Source: Pomphorhynchus laevis (lineage: Eukaryota; Acanthocephala; Palaeacanthocephala; Echinorhynchida; Pomphorhynchidae). From it: 64,000 nt of DNA. The DNA lies in assembly GCA_012934845.2 (NCBI GenBank), contig WNNJ02002080.1:1-64000 (forward strand), in the 5' to 3' direction. Under the pieces are notes generated by a model that was not told where the DNA came from, searched no databases, and was given only the letters and a program-made list of their open reading frames with translations. Both the position numbers and the translations under genes were made by a program. Of this stretch, positions 19,787 to 30,299 are shown one piece after another (position 1 is the first letter of the stretch; each line of letters starts with the position of its first letter).

Positions 19787-20385
19787 CCATACAATATAAA
19801 ATATAATACATCAAATAATGAAATTGTAAGAATTGCAACAATATGTAATGATATTGGCTTTCTTCAAAATCATTTAAATAATTTAATAGATACATATTTT
19901 AAACTAGGTTACTATAAAAATAACATCAAACAGAAAATTGTAAAATATATAAATCAACATAATAATATAAAGAATAAATTTAAACTCTTTAGTGGCAAAT
20001 TTTTATGGATGGATAATAAATAATATACTTTGTATTAGAATAATATACTAGATGGTTTTATCAGAGGAAATACATCATTAGCATGTATTTGGCCCCGCTG
20101 CTATGTTGGGTAGATGAGTTAGGGGCCGAAACCTGATAGCATAGCAGTTCCTCCTGATGACCTCTAATTCTTATTCTGATACAACGTCTGTTATTTATTA
20201 GTCAATTCATAAAAATGACGTTTATTTTAAATTTCAATTTTTTATTTTAACTTGATTTAAATTATAGAAAATCTAAAAACAATTATTAATTTTATTATTT
20301 AATTATTAAATTTTGATTTGGCATTATTATGTTTTGTTTATTTTATAATTATATTAAATACGTAGGCTCAGTTAGCTGATTTTAT
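19787..20385 (+). mobile_element. Permuted PLE, RT C-terminus and complete 3' end
   Basis: Codes YNTSNNEIVRIATICNDIGF, LQNHLNNLIDTYFKLGYYKN, then KINLNSLVANFYGWIIN-region sequence up to the stop (GGATGGATAATAAATAA), followed by the 3' region and terminus GCTCAGTTAGCTGATTTT. With the 19.29 kb copy it forms a tandem pair of 5'-truncated insertions, an arrangement typical of PLEs, which often insert as partial tandems. Confidence 0.85.
20032..20178 (+). other. Structured 3' RNA of the permuted PLE (reference copy)
   Basis: Helices seen: outer TTGTATTAGAATAA (20028-20041) with TTATTCTGATACAA (20171-20184); GAGG 20064-20067 with CCTC 20161-20164; hairpin AAATACAT 20068-20075 with ATGTATTT 20083-20090; GGCCCC 20091-20096 with GGGGCC 20122-20127; CTGCTATG 20098-20105 with CATAGCAG 20140-20147. 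The last two helices cross, so they form an H-type pseudoknot. GAAAC (20128-20132) and CTGATGA (20154-20160) are present, but in the reverse of the standard hammerhead order. Sequence changes in other copies keep pairing in the hairpin and in the CTGCTATG helix. Function is unknown. PLE hammerhead ribozymes are known, but I cannot fit a standard core here. Confidence 0.6.
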
Positions 20386-20489
20386 CTATATACTTTAAAC
20401 TCTATAAAACTAAAAAACTTCTTATTTTTCCTTCTTTGTTCCTATAAAACTATATAATCAAATGGTAGAAGATTATGGGTTTAGTATTT

Positions 20490-20760
20490 ATTAATAAATA
20501 ATTATTAAAAGACGTCAGGAGGAACAACTCTTTTATCAGATTACGGCCTCTATTCCTCGACCCAACATAGCAGCGGGATCAAATACTTGCTAATGACATA
20601 TTTTTTTGATAAAAATTGATTATTAAGTGTACCTTATTCTAATACAAATTATATTGTTTATTATCCATCGATAAAAATATTTCGATTTATAGTTTATATA
20701 TTGTAAATTTAAGATTTTAATAATATTTTGTTGATTTACAATTTTCCGTTATAAGAACAA
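20490..20760 (-). mobile_element. Diverged 3' end of permuted PLE
   Basis: Minus-strand copy with CTGACGTCTT in place of CTGATGACCTC, then the GAAAC-equivalent CGTAATCTGATAAAAGAG, the GTATTTGATCCCGCTGCTATG block, the hairpin remnant and the stop region (TTTATTATCCATCGATAAAAA). It is older than its neighbours by divergence. Confidence 0.75.
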
Positions 20761-21840
20761 GAAGAAAATTATAAAATTTGCTTAAAAATTAGCAGAAAAT
20801 AATAACGTCGTTCAATTGAGATATTTAAATTAGACTAAATTATTTTGTTGAGCCAAAAGTAACTATTTTCTTAAGTATTTAACTTATACATGAGCATTGA
20901 ATTTAATTCTTTGAACTTATTCATCCTTATAAGAAAATCTGTCTTAGAGTAATTTAACGATAAAACTCGAATTTAAGTTAAATGTGTGTTGATAAAATAA
21001 CTTATTTTGTTGATAAAATAACTTATTTTGTTGATAAAATATATTATCGCGAGTAGGTTCCTAGAATCTAAAAATGGTTCGGTTTTTCTTGGCTAGCTTC
21101 TGACTTAATATCCATGGACTGTTGATTCTGCTGCTCTCTCGAAGCATAAAAATCTTGTAGATCCTTGATTGCTGTGGCGGTTCTGCGCTAAATAGAACTA
21201 GACGTTGCAAATAAGTTGATTCTTTAATCCGTGAATTATAATTACCTCTAAGAATTTCCCATTTCTTAGAGATTTAGAAATTATGAACGATTTAGAAATT
21301 CTAAATCGTTCATAAAATAAACGATTTAAATTAAAAAGACAATAAGATTCTTTATTGATGTCTAGCATTGTATTTCCAAAAAGTGATGCAAATATATTTT
21401 GTTAATATTTCCGTATAAAAACCCTTGTGAAAGTAGTGAAATTTCGACTCATTTTGCAAATACCTTGAATTATGAGAAGGTTTGAAATATAATAAATTTC
21501 TAAATCCAAAATCAATATGCTTTATTTGTCAAGTCTGCAATGTTAATTGAGCATTATATAACAGCACTGTCTAAATTTATATTCATTATGTTAAATTATA
21601 AAATGAAATTAATTATTATTAAATATTATTAATTATATTATTAATCTACAAAATATTTAATTAACGCTTGATGTTTAGCTTGTATTGTGCTATCGAAACT
21701 ACATTCGAAACATGTAGTTTCATTTTTTTAAATATAGTTTCATAAAAATTAATTTTCATTCTAAGTTTAAATAATAAATTCTATCGTTGTATTAATACAA
21801 ATTGCATTACATCTTTGTAATTATTAATTATTTATCTTTA
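20760..21840. other. No gene seen; tandem repeat and palindrome
   Basis: Holds a 22-bp tandem repeat (20989-21046) and a near-perfect palindrome GAACGATTTAGAA/TTCTAAATCGTTC at about 21285-21311. There is no coding signal that I can defend. Confidence 0.5.
20989..21046. repeat. 22-bp tandem repeat, about 2.6 units
   Basis: TTGATAAAATAACTTATTTTG is repeated head to tail with the third unit cut short. Confidence 0.9.
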
Positions 21841-21912
21841 TTTCTAAAAAAATATCTTTTATTTATATATCGTATAAAATACGTAGACATTGTTATCTGA
21901 TCTAATTGGTTC
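21840..21912 (+). mobile_element. Terminal scrap of permuted PLE
   Basis: ATAAAATACGTAGACATTGT and TATCTGATCTAATT match the last about 40 bp of the PLE terminus in diverged form. Confidence 0.5.
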
Positions 21913-22079
21913 AACGAACAGATTATTATTAACCTGTTAATTTTGTTTTTCCCGATAATATAACATGTTAGAAATACTAAAACAATGTATTTTTGAAATG
22001 ACATTATTATTTCTTATTTTCAAGCAAGTTTGATGAATTATTTCTTTTCTTATAATGGAGAATTATACATCAACAAAAT

Positions 22080-22530
22080 ATTATTAAAAACATTTAAACT
22101 ATTAAGCGGAAATGTTTTTACGGATAGATAATAAACAATATGCTTTGTATTAAAATATGGTTATACTGACAAGTTACTTTTGACCTGTGGAATAATCTAC
22201 TAAATAATCAAATTTCATAAGATGAAATACGTCATTAGAATGTATTTAGCCCCTCTGTTACTTTAAGTTAATGAATAGGTGCTGAAGCCAGGTAACATAG
22301 CAGTTCCTCCTGATTACCTCTTATCCTTATTCTGATACATCGTCTGTAATTTATTAGTCAATTAGTAAGAATTAAGTTTTATCTTAAATTTAAATTATCA
22401 TAAATTATTTATTATATAAATTATATTAAATCATTATAATTATTTATTTTTATAATTATTTATCTTTTTTTATTTATGTAGTATAAAATACGTAGACTCA
22501 GTTACCTGATCTGATCTATTTGTGTCTGAG
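22080..22530 (+). mobile_element. Diverged 3' end of permuted PLE
   Basis: From the stop region (TTTTTACGGATAGATAATAA) through the hairpin (AAATACGT...ATGTATTT), AGCCCCTCTGTTAC, GTAACATAGCAG, CTGATTACCTC, to the terminus ACTCAGTTACCTGATCTGAT. The hairpin and the outer right-hand strand survive. The pseudoknot is degraded. Confidence 0.8.
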
Positions 22531-22669
22531 ATTGTATTCAACCTGTTAAATAGGACAGATTTAAAACAAATTATTTTTTAAATAATTTTAAAACAAATTA
22601 TTTGTTAAATTTATAAATAACATTTGGTTTATAAAATATTAGTCTACATTTTAAGTAGTCTACATACCT

Positions 22670-23515
22670 GAGTCTACATACTTTATACTATATTTTAAAT
22701 AAAACAATGCTAAATAAAAATAAAATAATAAATAATTAAATAATTAATAATAATTATATAAGATTTTAAATAATTTATAAAGAGTTAAAACTTTAAATTG
22801 AAATTTAAAATAACAGTCAATTTTTATAAATTTACTTATACATAGCTATGAACAAATTCATATGTCTATAAAGCTTAAAATTGAAGTCAGGGCTATCAAT
22901 TGGAACGACTATTTCCTCTCACTTGAACATGTTTGTCTAAGATATCATTGAACACTATTATGTCGATTCTTAAAGATTTCTTTATTTAATGTATTATATT
23001 TAAGTCATAATATGCATGCATTCTCATGCAAAAATATTTCCTCTGATGAAATTTAAATTATGTCATCTTTACGAAATAAATTAAAAGTAGTTTTAATTGT
23101 ACCTTTAATTAGATGTTAATTGATGTTTATTTATAAACATCAATTAATTAGTTTTATCAAGAATGAGGCTACCTTGATAAATTTGTTCGCTTATTGAATA
23201 AAAATTATAAGTTAAATACACATATATCATCAATATATCGAAACATATATTTCATATCTTTATATAATTTAGATTTATTATTTTACAGTTATGAACAAAC
23301 TCATATTATATAAAGATTTAAAATAAGTCAGCAATATTTGGGCTGCTATTAAATCAAATCGGAACACCTTTTACTTGTCTGAATATAACCTTTTAAGCAC
23401 ACTTTACTTGTTCTAACTTTTAAATAATTTTGATTTATCAAAATATTTAAATCTTCTATTAATTCAATTTTATCCATATATTTATATTTACTTGATATTA
23501 AATTTTTGTTTACTT
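22670..23515 (-). mobile_element. Decayed permuted-PLE fragments
   Basis: Minus-strand pieces: 3' terminal part without the RNA block (22670-22850), a short piece around AATTCATATGTCTATAAAGC, then 22950-23515 covering YNIKYNTL, LHEHSC, DDIFKF, the NKTN/YPE region, FRYIDDICVF (CGATATATTGATGATATATG) and the motif 4 region. It is more diverged than other copies, so an older layer. Confidence 0.75.
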
Positions 23516-23529
23516 AAATAAACAAATTA

Positions 23530-24060
23530 AAACATATGTTTATTTTTCCACTGATTCGGAGGTAGGGTTGTAGAGGCAGTGCACGCACGAGACGTGACCA
23601 AGTATCACGATCCTGAATGACCGACCATACTTTTCTTTCGGATAGTCCTAAGCGTTCCATAGCAAGATGGAGAGTTTGATCTTTACATCTATACCGATGT
23701 CTGCCTCGAGGTCTCTATTCAAAAAGTCTAATTTTGAAACACTTTACAGAGAATGCACCACCTAGCCATTCTCAAAACGAGGCCTAACCACCTCACAAAG
23801 CCCAACACCTACAGGAATCGGCTAAGACTTGCAGAACTTTGCACTCCTATATATCTCCAACAACCTATCTCTTGGTATCCGGTTAAACGTCTTCTCAAAA
23901 TACACAAAACACATGTGAACCGGTTGAGCGTACTCTACGATACGTTTGAGAATAGTTAAAAGTGAAAAACTAATCCGTAGTTTCTCGACCAGAACGAAAG
24001 ACACATTCTCTTACTACAATTGTCCATCGACAATCAGTCGTACATTAGCTCAATGATCCT
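23530..24060 (-). mobile_element. LINE fragment (RTE/Rex-like), internally deleted
   Basis: The minus strand reads FRSGRETTDQFF-type sequence and QPVHMCFVYFEKTFNRIPRD (RT palm with 'FVDFEKAFD-V-R' motif), then, after a deletion, RPRGRHRYRCKDQTLHLAME, RLGLSERKVWSVIQDRDTWS and RLVRALPLQP, the standard C-terminal tail of RTE-type and similar LINEs ('RPRGRPKKRW...DR--W'). It is frameshifted. Confidence 0.7.
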
Positions 24061-24109
24061 AGCAAATAGAAACCGGGATGCCAAGAAAGTAATACCGATA
24101 TAGTGCTGC

Positions 24110-26240
24110 GTTGACATATCGTTTTAAACACTCCATTTTTTCTGCTAAATCTAAATTTGTATAAAGCGTTCTAAAATCGAATGTACGTATATTTTGAAAA
24201 TTTATTCCTTTTGTGTGTTCTAAAAATTCTTTTGTAGAATTAATACTGAAATAGTGTTTTATACCAGTATTAATTTCGATTACCTTGCAATATTTTTTAA
24301 AGTGTGCTTTAATTACTTTAAGTATTTTATTCATATAGACAGAAGGTGGTTTTAATGTACATTTAAAAGCACTACATATAAACCTAGGTTTTATTGAATT
24401 TTTGTGTAATTTTGGATTCCAATATAATATAGGAATAGTTTTATTATCTGATTCAACCTTTATACCCTTTTTATCCATTATAGAACAGACACTTGTAATA
24501 ATTGTTTTAAAACTCAACTCACTACGTTCATATGTTGGATTTACATTTAAATCATTAGAATTAACCTCTTTCATTAGTATATCATAAAAATATTTTTGCA
24601 TATGAAGACAAAGTTATTACTAGCTTTGTCAATAGTTGTTATTATTTAGTAATCCTTTATCTTAGTAAGCTCTTTATACATATCTTTATTAATTTTATCT
24701 TTCCTTTTGTAATTGTTTGTTATTTTCATTTTATTTTTAATTTTATCAAATATATAATATAAGAATTAAATATTAAATATTAAATATTAAATTAATTAAT
24801 ATAATTATTAGAATTAAATACACATATATCATCAATGTATCGAAACATATATTTCATATATCTACATTGTTTAAATTTAGTTTTCACACAGTTATGAACA
24901 AATTCATATTCTATAAAGCTTAAAAACAAGTAAGCTATAATTGGGCTACTATTACCACCCATTGGAACACCTTTTACTTGTCTAAATATAGATGTCCCTA
25001 CTTTTAAATAATTTTGATTTATCAAAATATTTAAGGATTTTATTAATTCAATTTTATCCATATATTTATATTTACTTGATGGTTTAATTTTTGTTAGATA
25101 GGTGTTATTGTTATTATAACATATATATGTATATCTTTTTTCGAATATAAGATTAATTTATTTTACTGGCGCTTCTTTAATATCTACTAAACCTAGATTT
25201 GTATAAAGAGTAATAAAGTCGTAAATAGTTATATTTTGAAAATTTGTTCCTTTTGTCTGTTCTAAAAATTCTTTTGTAGAATTAATACTGAAATAGTGTT
25301 TTATACAGTATTAATTTCGATTACTCTACAATATTTCTTGAAGTGTGCTTTTATTATTTAAAGTATTTCATTCATATAAACATCAAATGGTTTTAATATA
25401 CATTTTAAAGCATTACACATGAACCTAGGTTTTATGGGATTCTTATGTAATTTTGGATTCCAATATAATATAGGTATAGTTTTATTATCTTTCTCATGTG
25501 TGCTTTAATTACTTTAAGTATTTTATTTATATAAACAGAAAGTGGTTTTAATGTACATATAATGTACATTAAATACTGAAATACTAATTAAATACTTATG
25601 TGCATTAATCTTATAATACGGTTTTAATGTATTATATTCATTTATTAAGTTTATGGTTTATTTTTTGTGCTATCTATACATTTATTAATAAAGTTTATTG
25701 TTAGTGTATATTAACATATGTTAATAATTCTATTATTAACATTTTGTTGCCCGATTAAAGTATTTTATATTACAGTATTTTAGAATAACTGTCTAGTATA
25801 AGACTTAACCTATCATAGTAGGTAATTAATCTTTGATTTATTGAACAAATGATATTTTAGAAAAACTTCTTATATTTACATAAAGATCTTTTAGCATTTT
25901 ATTTCTCAAAAGTTGTTTTAATATTTCTAATTGCTCATATATATCTTTTTTAATATTTTAACTCTATTTTTCTTATTCATTTTATCGCCATGACATCTTG
26001 GCTTGCATTTAAACCGATTATTATATAATAGTTGTTTATTATTTACTATACTACTTCTGCCTTTTATACTACAATAACTGTCTGTTATACAACTCAACCT
26101 ATCATAATCATTAATTAATCTATGATTTATTGAACAAATGGTATCTTTAGAAAAACTTCTTATGTTTAAATAATGATATTTTAGCTTATTATCTTTTAAT
26201 AGTTGTTTTAGTATTTCTAATTATTCAGATCTATTTTAAT
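24110..26240 (-). mobile_element. Rearranged permuted-PLE copies
   Basis: Order along the plus strand: 24110-24765 RT N-half (motif 3 back to KDNYI and IFDKIKNK), 24790-25490 RT middle (FRYIDDICVF, MGGNSSPI, YMDKIELIKSLNILINQNYL, motif 3, CTLKP, WNPKLHKN), 25490-25600 another motif-1 scrap, 25630-26240 two copies of the endonuclease/RT linker (SFSKDIICSINQKL, IDSYCNTK). Each piece is minus-oriented. The duplicated linker shows at least two insertion events. Confidence 0.8.
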
Positions 26241-26443
26241 ATTTTTAAGTCTATTTTAAGATATTCAATATGTTTAATTCTATTTGTAAGTTTATTTATT
26301 TAACAACATAATATTTTTTATTGTATATAACAATTTATTTTTATATAAATCAGAATTTGCCGACAAAAAGTACAATTTAAATATAGTACAACATAAATAA
26401 AATATTTAAAATTACAATATAAAATATAGAATGCAACATTCAC

Positions 26444-26539
26444 CTTTTCATCAGTAGATCGCCAATTGTTAACAGATGCGAATGTAATGCAAGATAAAGT
26501 AATAGATACGGCTAATGTGATTTTAGAAGTCGTGGACAT
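26444..26539 (-). CDS. PET117: First exon of a PET117-like mitochondrial assembly factor
   Basis: MSTTSKITLAVSITLSCITF, then ASVNNWRSTDEK, followed directly by a GTGAAT donor. Animal PET117 proteins begin MS--SKV-L--S---T--TV--VH and continue with a long helix; the start, the single N-terminal hydrophobic segment and the position of the first splice site fit. PET117 sits at the mitochondrial inner membrane and supports cytochrome c oxidase assembly. The second exon (HQGV-RD-ERQ-like helix) is not visible in the next kilobases to the left, which are PLE debris, so either the intron is large or this is an orphan exon. A short host secretory signal is the alternative. Confidence 0.5.
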
Positions 26540-26559
26540 CTTAAATACGTGCAGTCTTA

Positions 26560-26930
26560 AATAAATAAAATATATAACATTTAATACTTAAAATAACAAT
26601 TTATCGTATTAAACATAATATATTTTGATAAGATAATTAGCGTAATTTAATAAAAAAAATGCCGCTGAATTTTAAAGTTAATAAGAGAATAAATTTTAGC
26701 GACTACAGTTCCCTTAAATAATAATGCTAATATTTTATTTAAATTTAATTAGCGAAATTGTTTTAATAATTAAATTTGATATTTAAAATGCTTTAATTAA
26801 TAATATTTAAGTAATTAAATATAATTTGTATAGCACTAAGCAGTCATAGAGCAAGGAAAAACTATTTGGAACCTATAATATCTTGTCCTAGTATAATGCT
26901 AATAATATTATGATAATAATATCATGTTTT
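26560..26930. other. No gene seen
   Basis: AT-rich. Probably promoter-side or intergenic sequence of the PET117-like exon. No TATA-type or initiator element stands out. Confidence 0.45.
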
Positions 26931-26934
26931 TTTT

Positions 26935-27450
26935 ATAATATCATGTTTTTTTTCGTCTTCGCTATCATTATGGCTTCTCCTCGTCCATCTTGTCTTGTTT
27001 CTCTTCGTATCTTTCCAAGCGATCATTTTCCGTCCATTCTAACTCAATGAGTTCTCCTTTAACTTCACTCTCTTGTAGTGTACATCAAGGTTCAGTACTT
27101 GGTCCTATTCTATTTATGTTTCTTCTTGAAGATTTATCTTTTATAACTAATAAATTCTGCTTCAGAATAATGCAGTACGCTGATGATATACTTCTTTATT
27201 CTCACTCGTCTCCTCATTTCCTAAGCAAACTTTTCATATCCTCGTCAATTTGCCTTCGTGCTCTATCAGAACATCTAATTTCTTTGTGCATGTCCCTTAA
27301 TCCTACCAAGTCTAAAGTGTTATGGATATCACCATCCTCCGTTTCTGTATTTCCTCCTTCTCTGTATCTTCAGACCACAATTATTCGTACTGTTGACAAA
27401 TTTATTATAATTTTCAAACGCATTTGCATTCGTCATCAAAAAAGTTGATT
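26935..27450 (+). mobile_element. Jockey/I-like LINE RT fragment
   Basis: One frame gives SYLSKRSFSV, then SVHQGSVLGPILFMFLLEDL (motif B, 'GVPQGSVLGP-LF---INDL'), IMQYADDILLYSHS (motif C with ADD), and MSLNPTKSKVLWIS ('LN--KT-----'). It is 5' and 3' truncated, with no endonuclease or tail. 'QGSVLGPILF' is typical of jockey- and I-superfamily LINEs. Confidence 0.75.
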
Positions 27451-27890
27451 TGTTATTGATTTGAAATTAAACAACAAAATTACAATAATTATTTAAAACA
27501 TCAAATAGAATACCGAAATATAATAACGAACCGAAAATTGAAGCAAATTGAAAAATACTAAAATATATAAATAGATATTAATAATATTTTAATATTATTA
27601 AAATTAATATAAATATATTAATATAAAAAAATAATATTATTAAAATTAATATTTTAATCTATTAGATATTAATAATTCTTAATTTGTTCAGGATGATCAC
27701 AATTTAATAGTTGAATTGATAAATCAATTGATCACAATTTAATAGGTAATGTGTATAAAATATGCTAACGAAACATTGATATAAAATATAGATACTGTAA
27801 AATTGTCTTTAATTATTTTCATTCTCAACTTAGGATGCCGATAATGAACAGACTTAAAAAGGGGTCAATAAAATGCTAACGATCATTAGA
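27450..27890. other. AT-rich leader of the GPCR gene; no element recognised
   Basis: Low-complexity AATATT/TTAATATTAA tracts at 27560-27670, then ordinary sequence up to the GPCR start. No promoter element can be assigned with confidence. Confidence 0.5.
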
Positions 27891-27895
27891 AAAAT

Positions 27896-29014
27896 ATGAA
27901 TATAACAAGTAGCGTCTTTAATCCTTTAAATTTGTCAAATAATGTTGCATTGAAAGCCACTTTCTGGATAGAAGAACGCTCACAATTTAGCGAAATCTTA
28001 GATAAAATATGCCACGTAATTGATTTGTTAATAATATTCTTCGGTTTAACCGGCAACACACTGGCAATAATAGTTTTTATGCGTAGGTCCCTATTGAAAT
28101 TAAGCGTCAGTGTTCTTACAGTTCTACTGTCGATAGCCGATAATTCGGAAATTTTAACCATTATCCTTGTCAACTGGATATTCCATAATCGAGGCATCGA
28201 TGATTGCACCCATCAACTTTGGATATGCTGTCATTTCCAAGGATATCTTGATATGGTGTTCAGTGCGATTTCTTCATGGACAGTGATATTTGTTTCAGTT
28301 GACCGATGGTTTTGTGTCAATAGACCAATGAGGAAAGTGTCTCTATTTAATAAGCGTAATGTAAGCAATATTGTTATTGTCTATATAATACTGGCCTTTA
28401 TCATATTCGCTTGGTTTCCTATTATGACAAAGTATAACCGTACGGAAATAAAAACCGATGGACGTACCCCAAACTACGTTATGCAATGTCAACTAAGGAG
28501 TCGAATAGTCTACAAAATACTGGGTGTTATCGATGTATTTATAATCTACATTATACCCTTGATAGTATTAATAATTCTAAACGCAATGACAATTTCAAAG
28601 TTAAGTTCGAAATCGCAAACGATGCGTGAACATAAGACAATAGCAAAAGTTACACCCGGTCATTATCTACTAACAACAGTTACTAAGCAAAACAGCACGT
28701 TCAGACGAAAGTTTTCCAAAACAGCTAATGCAGAATTTATCGCCAATGTGATGCTAACATCTGTAGCCATATCATACGTGATTTGCCTAATTCCTTTTCA
28801 GGTAAACTGGTGTTTCAATCAAATTGTCGAATTAACAGGAAAAGACCTACGTTACAGGGATTCCGTAACCACAAGACACCGAATCACATTGACAATTAAG
28901 AATCTAAACTACATGAGTAACTTCTTCCTGTATTCTGCAACATCTAGCTTATTCAGGCGAGAAATAAAACTATTTATAATTTCAGAATTCAAAAGTAAAA
29001 CACAAACCGTTTAA
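27896..29014 (+). CDS. Rhodopsin-class (class A) GPCR, single exon
   Basis: 372 residues, uninterrupted. The N-terminus has two N-glycosylation sites (NIT at 2, NLS at 12). TM1 is about 41-63 with GN (53-54); TM2 69-93 with SIADNSE, holding the conserved Asp82; the TM3 side has Cys111/112 and the TM3 end carries DRW (136-138) in place of DRY; TM4 159-176; ECL2 has Cys198; TM5 208-232 with Pro221; TM6 283-304 with LIPF (Pro300); TM7 about 335-352 with NFFLY where NPxxY is usual. The third loop is basic. Overall shape fits invertebrate neuropeptide-type receptors; the ligand is unknown. Codon pattern, intact frame and conserved landmarks indicate a functional host gene. The lack of introns may mean an old retrogene or a lineage-specific expansion. 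Confidence 0.88.
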   Translation: MNITSSVFNPLNLSNNVALKATFWIEERSQFSEILDKICHVIDLLIIFFGLTGNTLAIIVFMRRSLLKLSVSVLTVLLSIADNSEILTIILVNWIFHNRGIDDCTHQLWICCHFQGYLDMVFSAISSWTVIFVSVDRWFCVNRPMRKVSLFNKRNVSNIVIVYIILAFIIFAWFPIMTKYNRTEIKTDGRTPNYVMQCQLRSRIVYKILGVIDVFIIYIIPLIVLIILNAMTISKLSSKSQTMREHKTIAKVTPGHYLLTTVTKQNSTFRRKFSKTANAEFIANVMLTSVAISYVICLIPFQVNWCFNQIVELTGKDLRYRDSVTTRHRITLTIKNLNYMSNFFLYSATSSLFRREIKLFIISEFKSKTQTV

Positions 29015-29207
29015 AATTGTTTATAAAACTTTTTAAAATGTTGTAAATCATTTATAAAATTATTATTTCCTAATCTGTACATGTTCACTAATCGCATACC
29101 TAACTAACCCGAACAGACTGGACATTAAAATCGAATTTGATATCAATAGCTCTAGAATACTGAAAACATCAATTTTCATCAACATGAATAGTGATATATC
29201 AAAATTC

Positions 29208-29213
29208 AATAAA
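29208..29213 (+). terminator. Polyadenylation signal AATAAA downstream of the GPCR
   Basis: First canonical AATAAA on the plus strand after the GPCR stop, about 195 nt downstream. Confidence 0.45.
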
Positions 29214-29264
29214 TTTAATCTACTTCCAGAAGTATGATTTATACTTTAAAATATATAAATTTAT

Positions 29265-29395
29265 TTGTTAAATTACTCGATAAATACGTACGAATTCAGT
29301 ATGCATTATATAAATCTAGATTTAGCAGATATTAAAGAAGCGTTGGAAAAATTAATTAATCTTACATTCAGAAAAAGATATTAAAAAATGAAAAA
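29265..29395 (+). mobile_element. Permuted-PLE scrap
   Basis: Codes INTYEFSMHYINLDLADIKE then ALEKLINLTFRKRY, the motif 3 region of the PLE RT. Both ends are broken. Confidence 0.75.
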
Positions 29396-29444
29396 AGATA
29401 AATAATTATAAATAATAAATGATAATAAAACTATAATGCATATT

Positions 29445-29670
29445 TAACCCTGACTGCCTTGACACTGACAAAGCGCATCAAGTCCGAGTGCAATATCTGG
29501 TACATGGATGATATCACGTTAGGTGGTGATTTGAACACGTTGCTCTCAGACTGGAGTATGTTGACGGCGCGAGGAAAAGAGCTGGGACTCGTCATCAATG
29601 TTGGCGAGTGTGAGCTCATTACTGACGACAACGATGTGAGAAGTTTCAATGAAGTCGCTCCAGACAATAA
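29445..29670 (+). mobile_element. Group B RT scrap (motif C)
   Basis: WYMDDITLGGDLNTLLSDWS followed by GKELGLVINVGECELITDD. The YMDD catalytic pair and 'LGGD---L' plus 'GL--N--KCE' are group B features. The YxDD is intact here, unlike the 5.5 kb copy. Confidence 0.8.
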
Positions 29671-29729
29671 AATGTTTTGCATATTCTCTATTATAAATAT
29701 TCAAATCAACTATAAATATCAATAAATTT

Positions 29730-30060
29730 TAATTATATAATTGATTTTTAACCGTTTATCTAAAAAAATATTACAAATGTTGCATACGAAGAATATTAGA
29801 GAAATATTAGTTTCGGCACTAATTTCTCAACAAGGCTGCATTATTAAAATTTAAATCAAATTTGAAATAATCTTTGGCAAACTTTACTTTGCAAATTTGT
29901 TTTAAAATACAAATCTCAGTTTTAAGCTTGGCACGCACAAACTACTTTGCAACTCACACAGAGAATTTATTAGGAATTGTCTCATTAATTATGATAGAAT
30001 TTTGAACATAAAACAATTAGAATTTGAAATTAAAGAATTGGGAAGTTGAAAATTAAATTA
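29730..30060. other. No gene seen
   Basis: AT-rich. It has a weak similarity to 46.10-46.19 kb (ACTACTTTGCAACTCA and following), so possibly an old repeat. Confidence 0.4.
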
Positions 30061-30067
30061 ATTTAAT

Positions 30068-30295
30068 ATGCAAATCAAATCAGCTAACTGAGTCTACGTA
30101 TTTAATATAATTATAAAATAAACAAAACATAATAATGCTAAATCAAAATTTAATAATTAAATAATAAAATAAATATTTTTTTAAGATGTTTTATAATTTA
30201 TATCAAGTAAAATAAAAAATTGAAATTTAAATTAAAAGTCAATATTATGAATTGACTAATAAATAACAGACGTTGTATCAGAATAAGGATTATCG
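30068..30295 (-). mobile_element. 3' end of permuted PLE, truncated
   Basis: From the terminus AAATCAAATCAGCTAACTGA inward to TTATCAGAATAAG; it stops at the outer helix of the RNA block. Sequence is close to the 8.94 kb copy. Confidence 0.8.
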
Positions 30296-30299
30296 GAAT

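Noticed and set aside
20091-20147. Calling it an HDV-type ribozyme
   Set aside because: The two crossing helices fit P1 and P2, but no P3 hairpin, P1.1 pair or P4 with the catalytic C can be assigned.
20091-20164. Calling the PLE 3' RNA a standard hammerhead ribozyme
   Set aside because: GAAAC precedes CTGATGA, and a GAGG/CCTC plus AAATACAT/ATGTATTT reading needs extra unpaired bases in the core. The best I can say is hammerhead-like boxes in a conserved fold.
21000-21060. Possible CRISPR-like direct repeats
   Set aside because: Only two and a half contiguous AT-rich units with no spacers; an ordinary tandem repeat in a eukaryotic genome.
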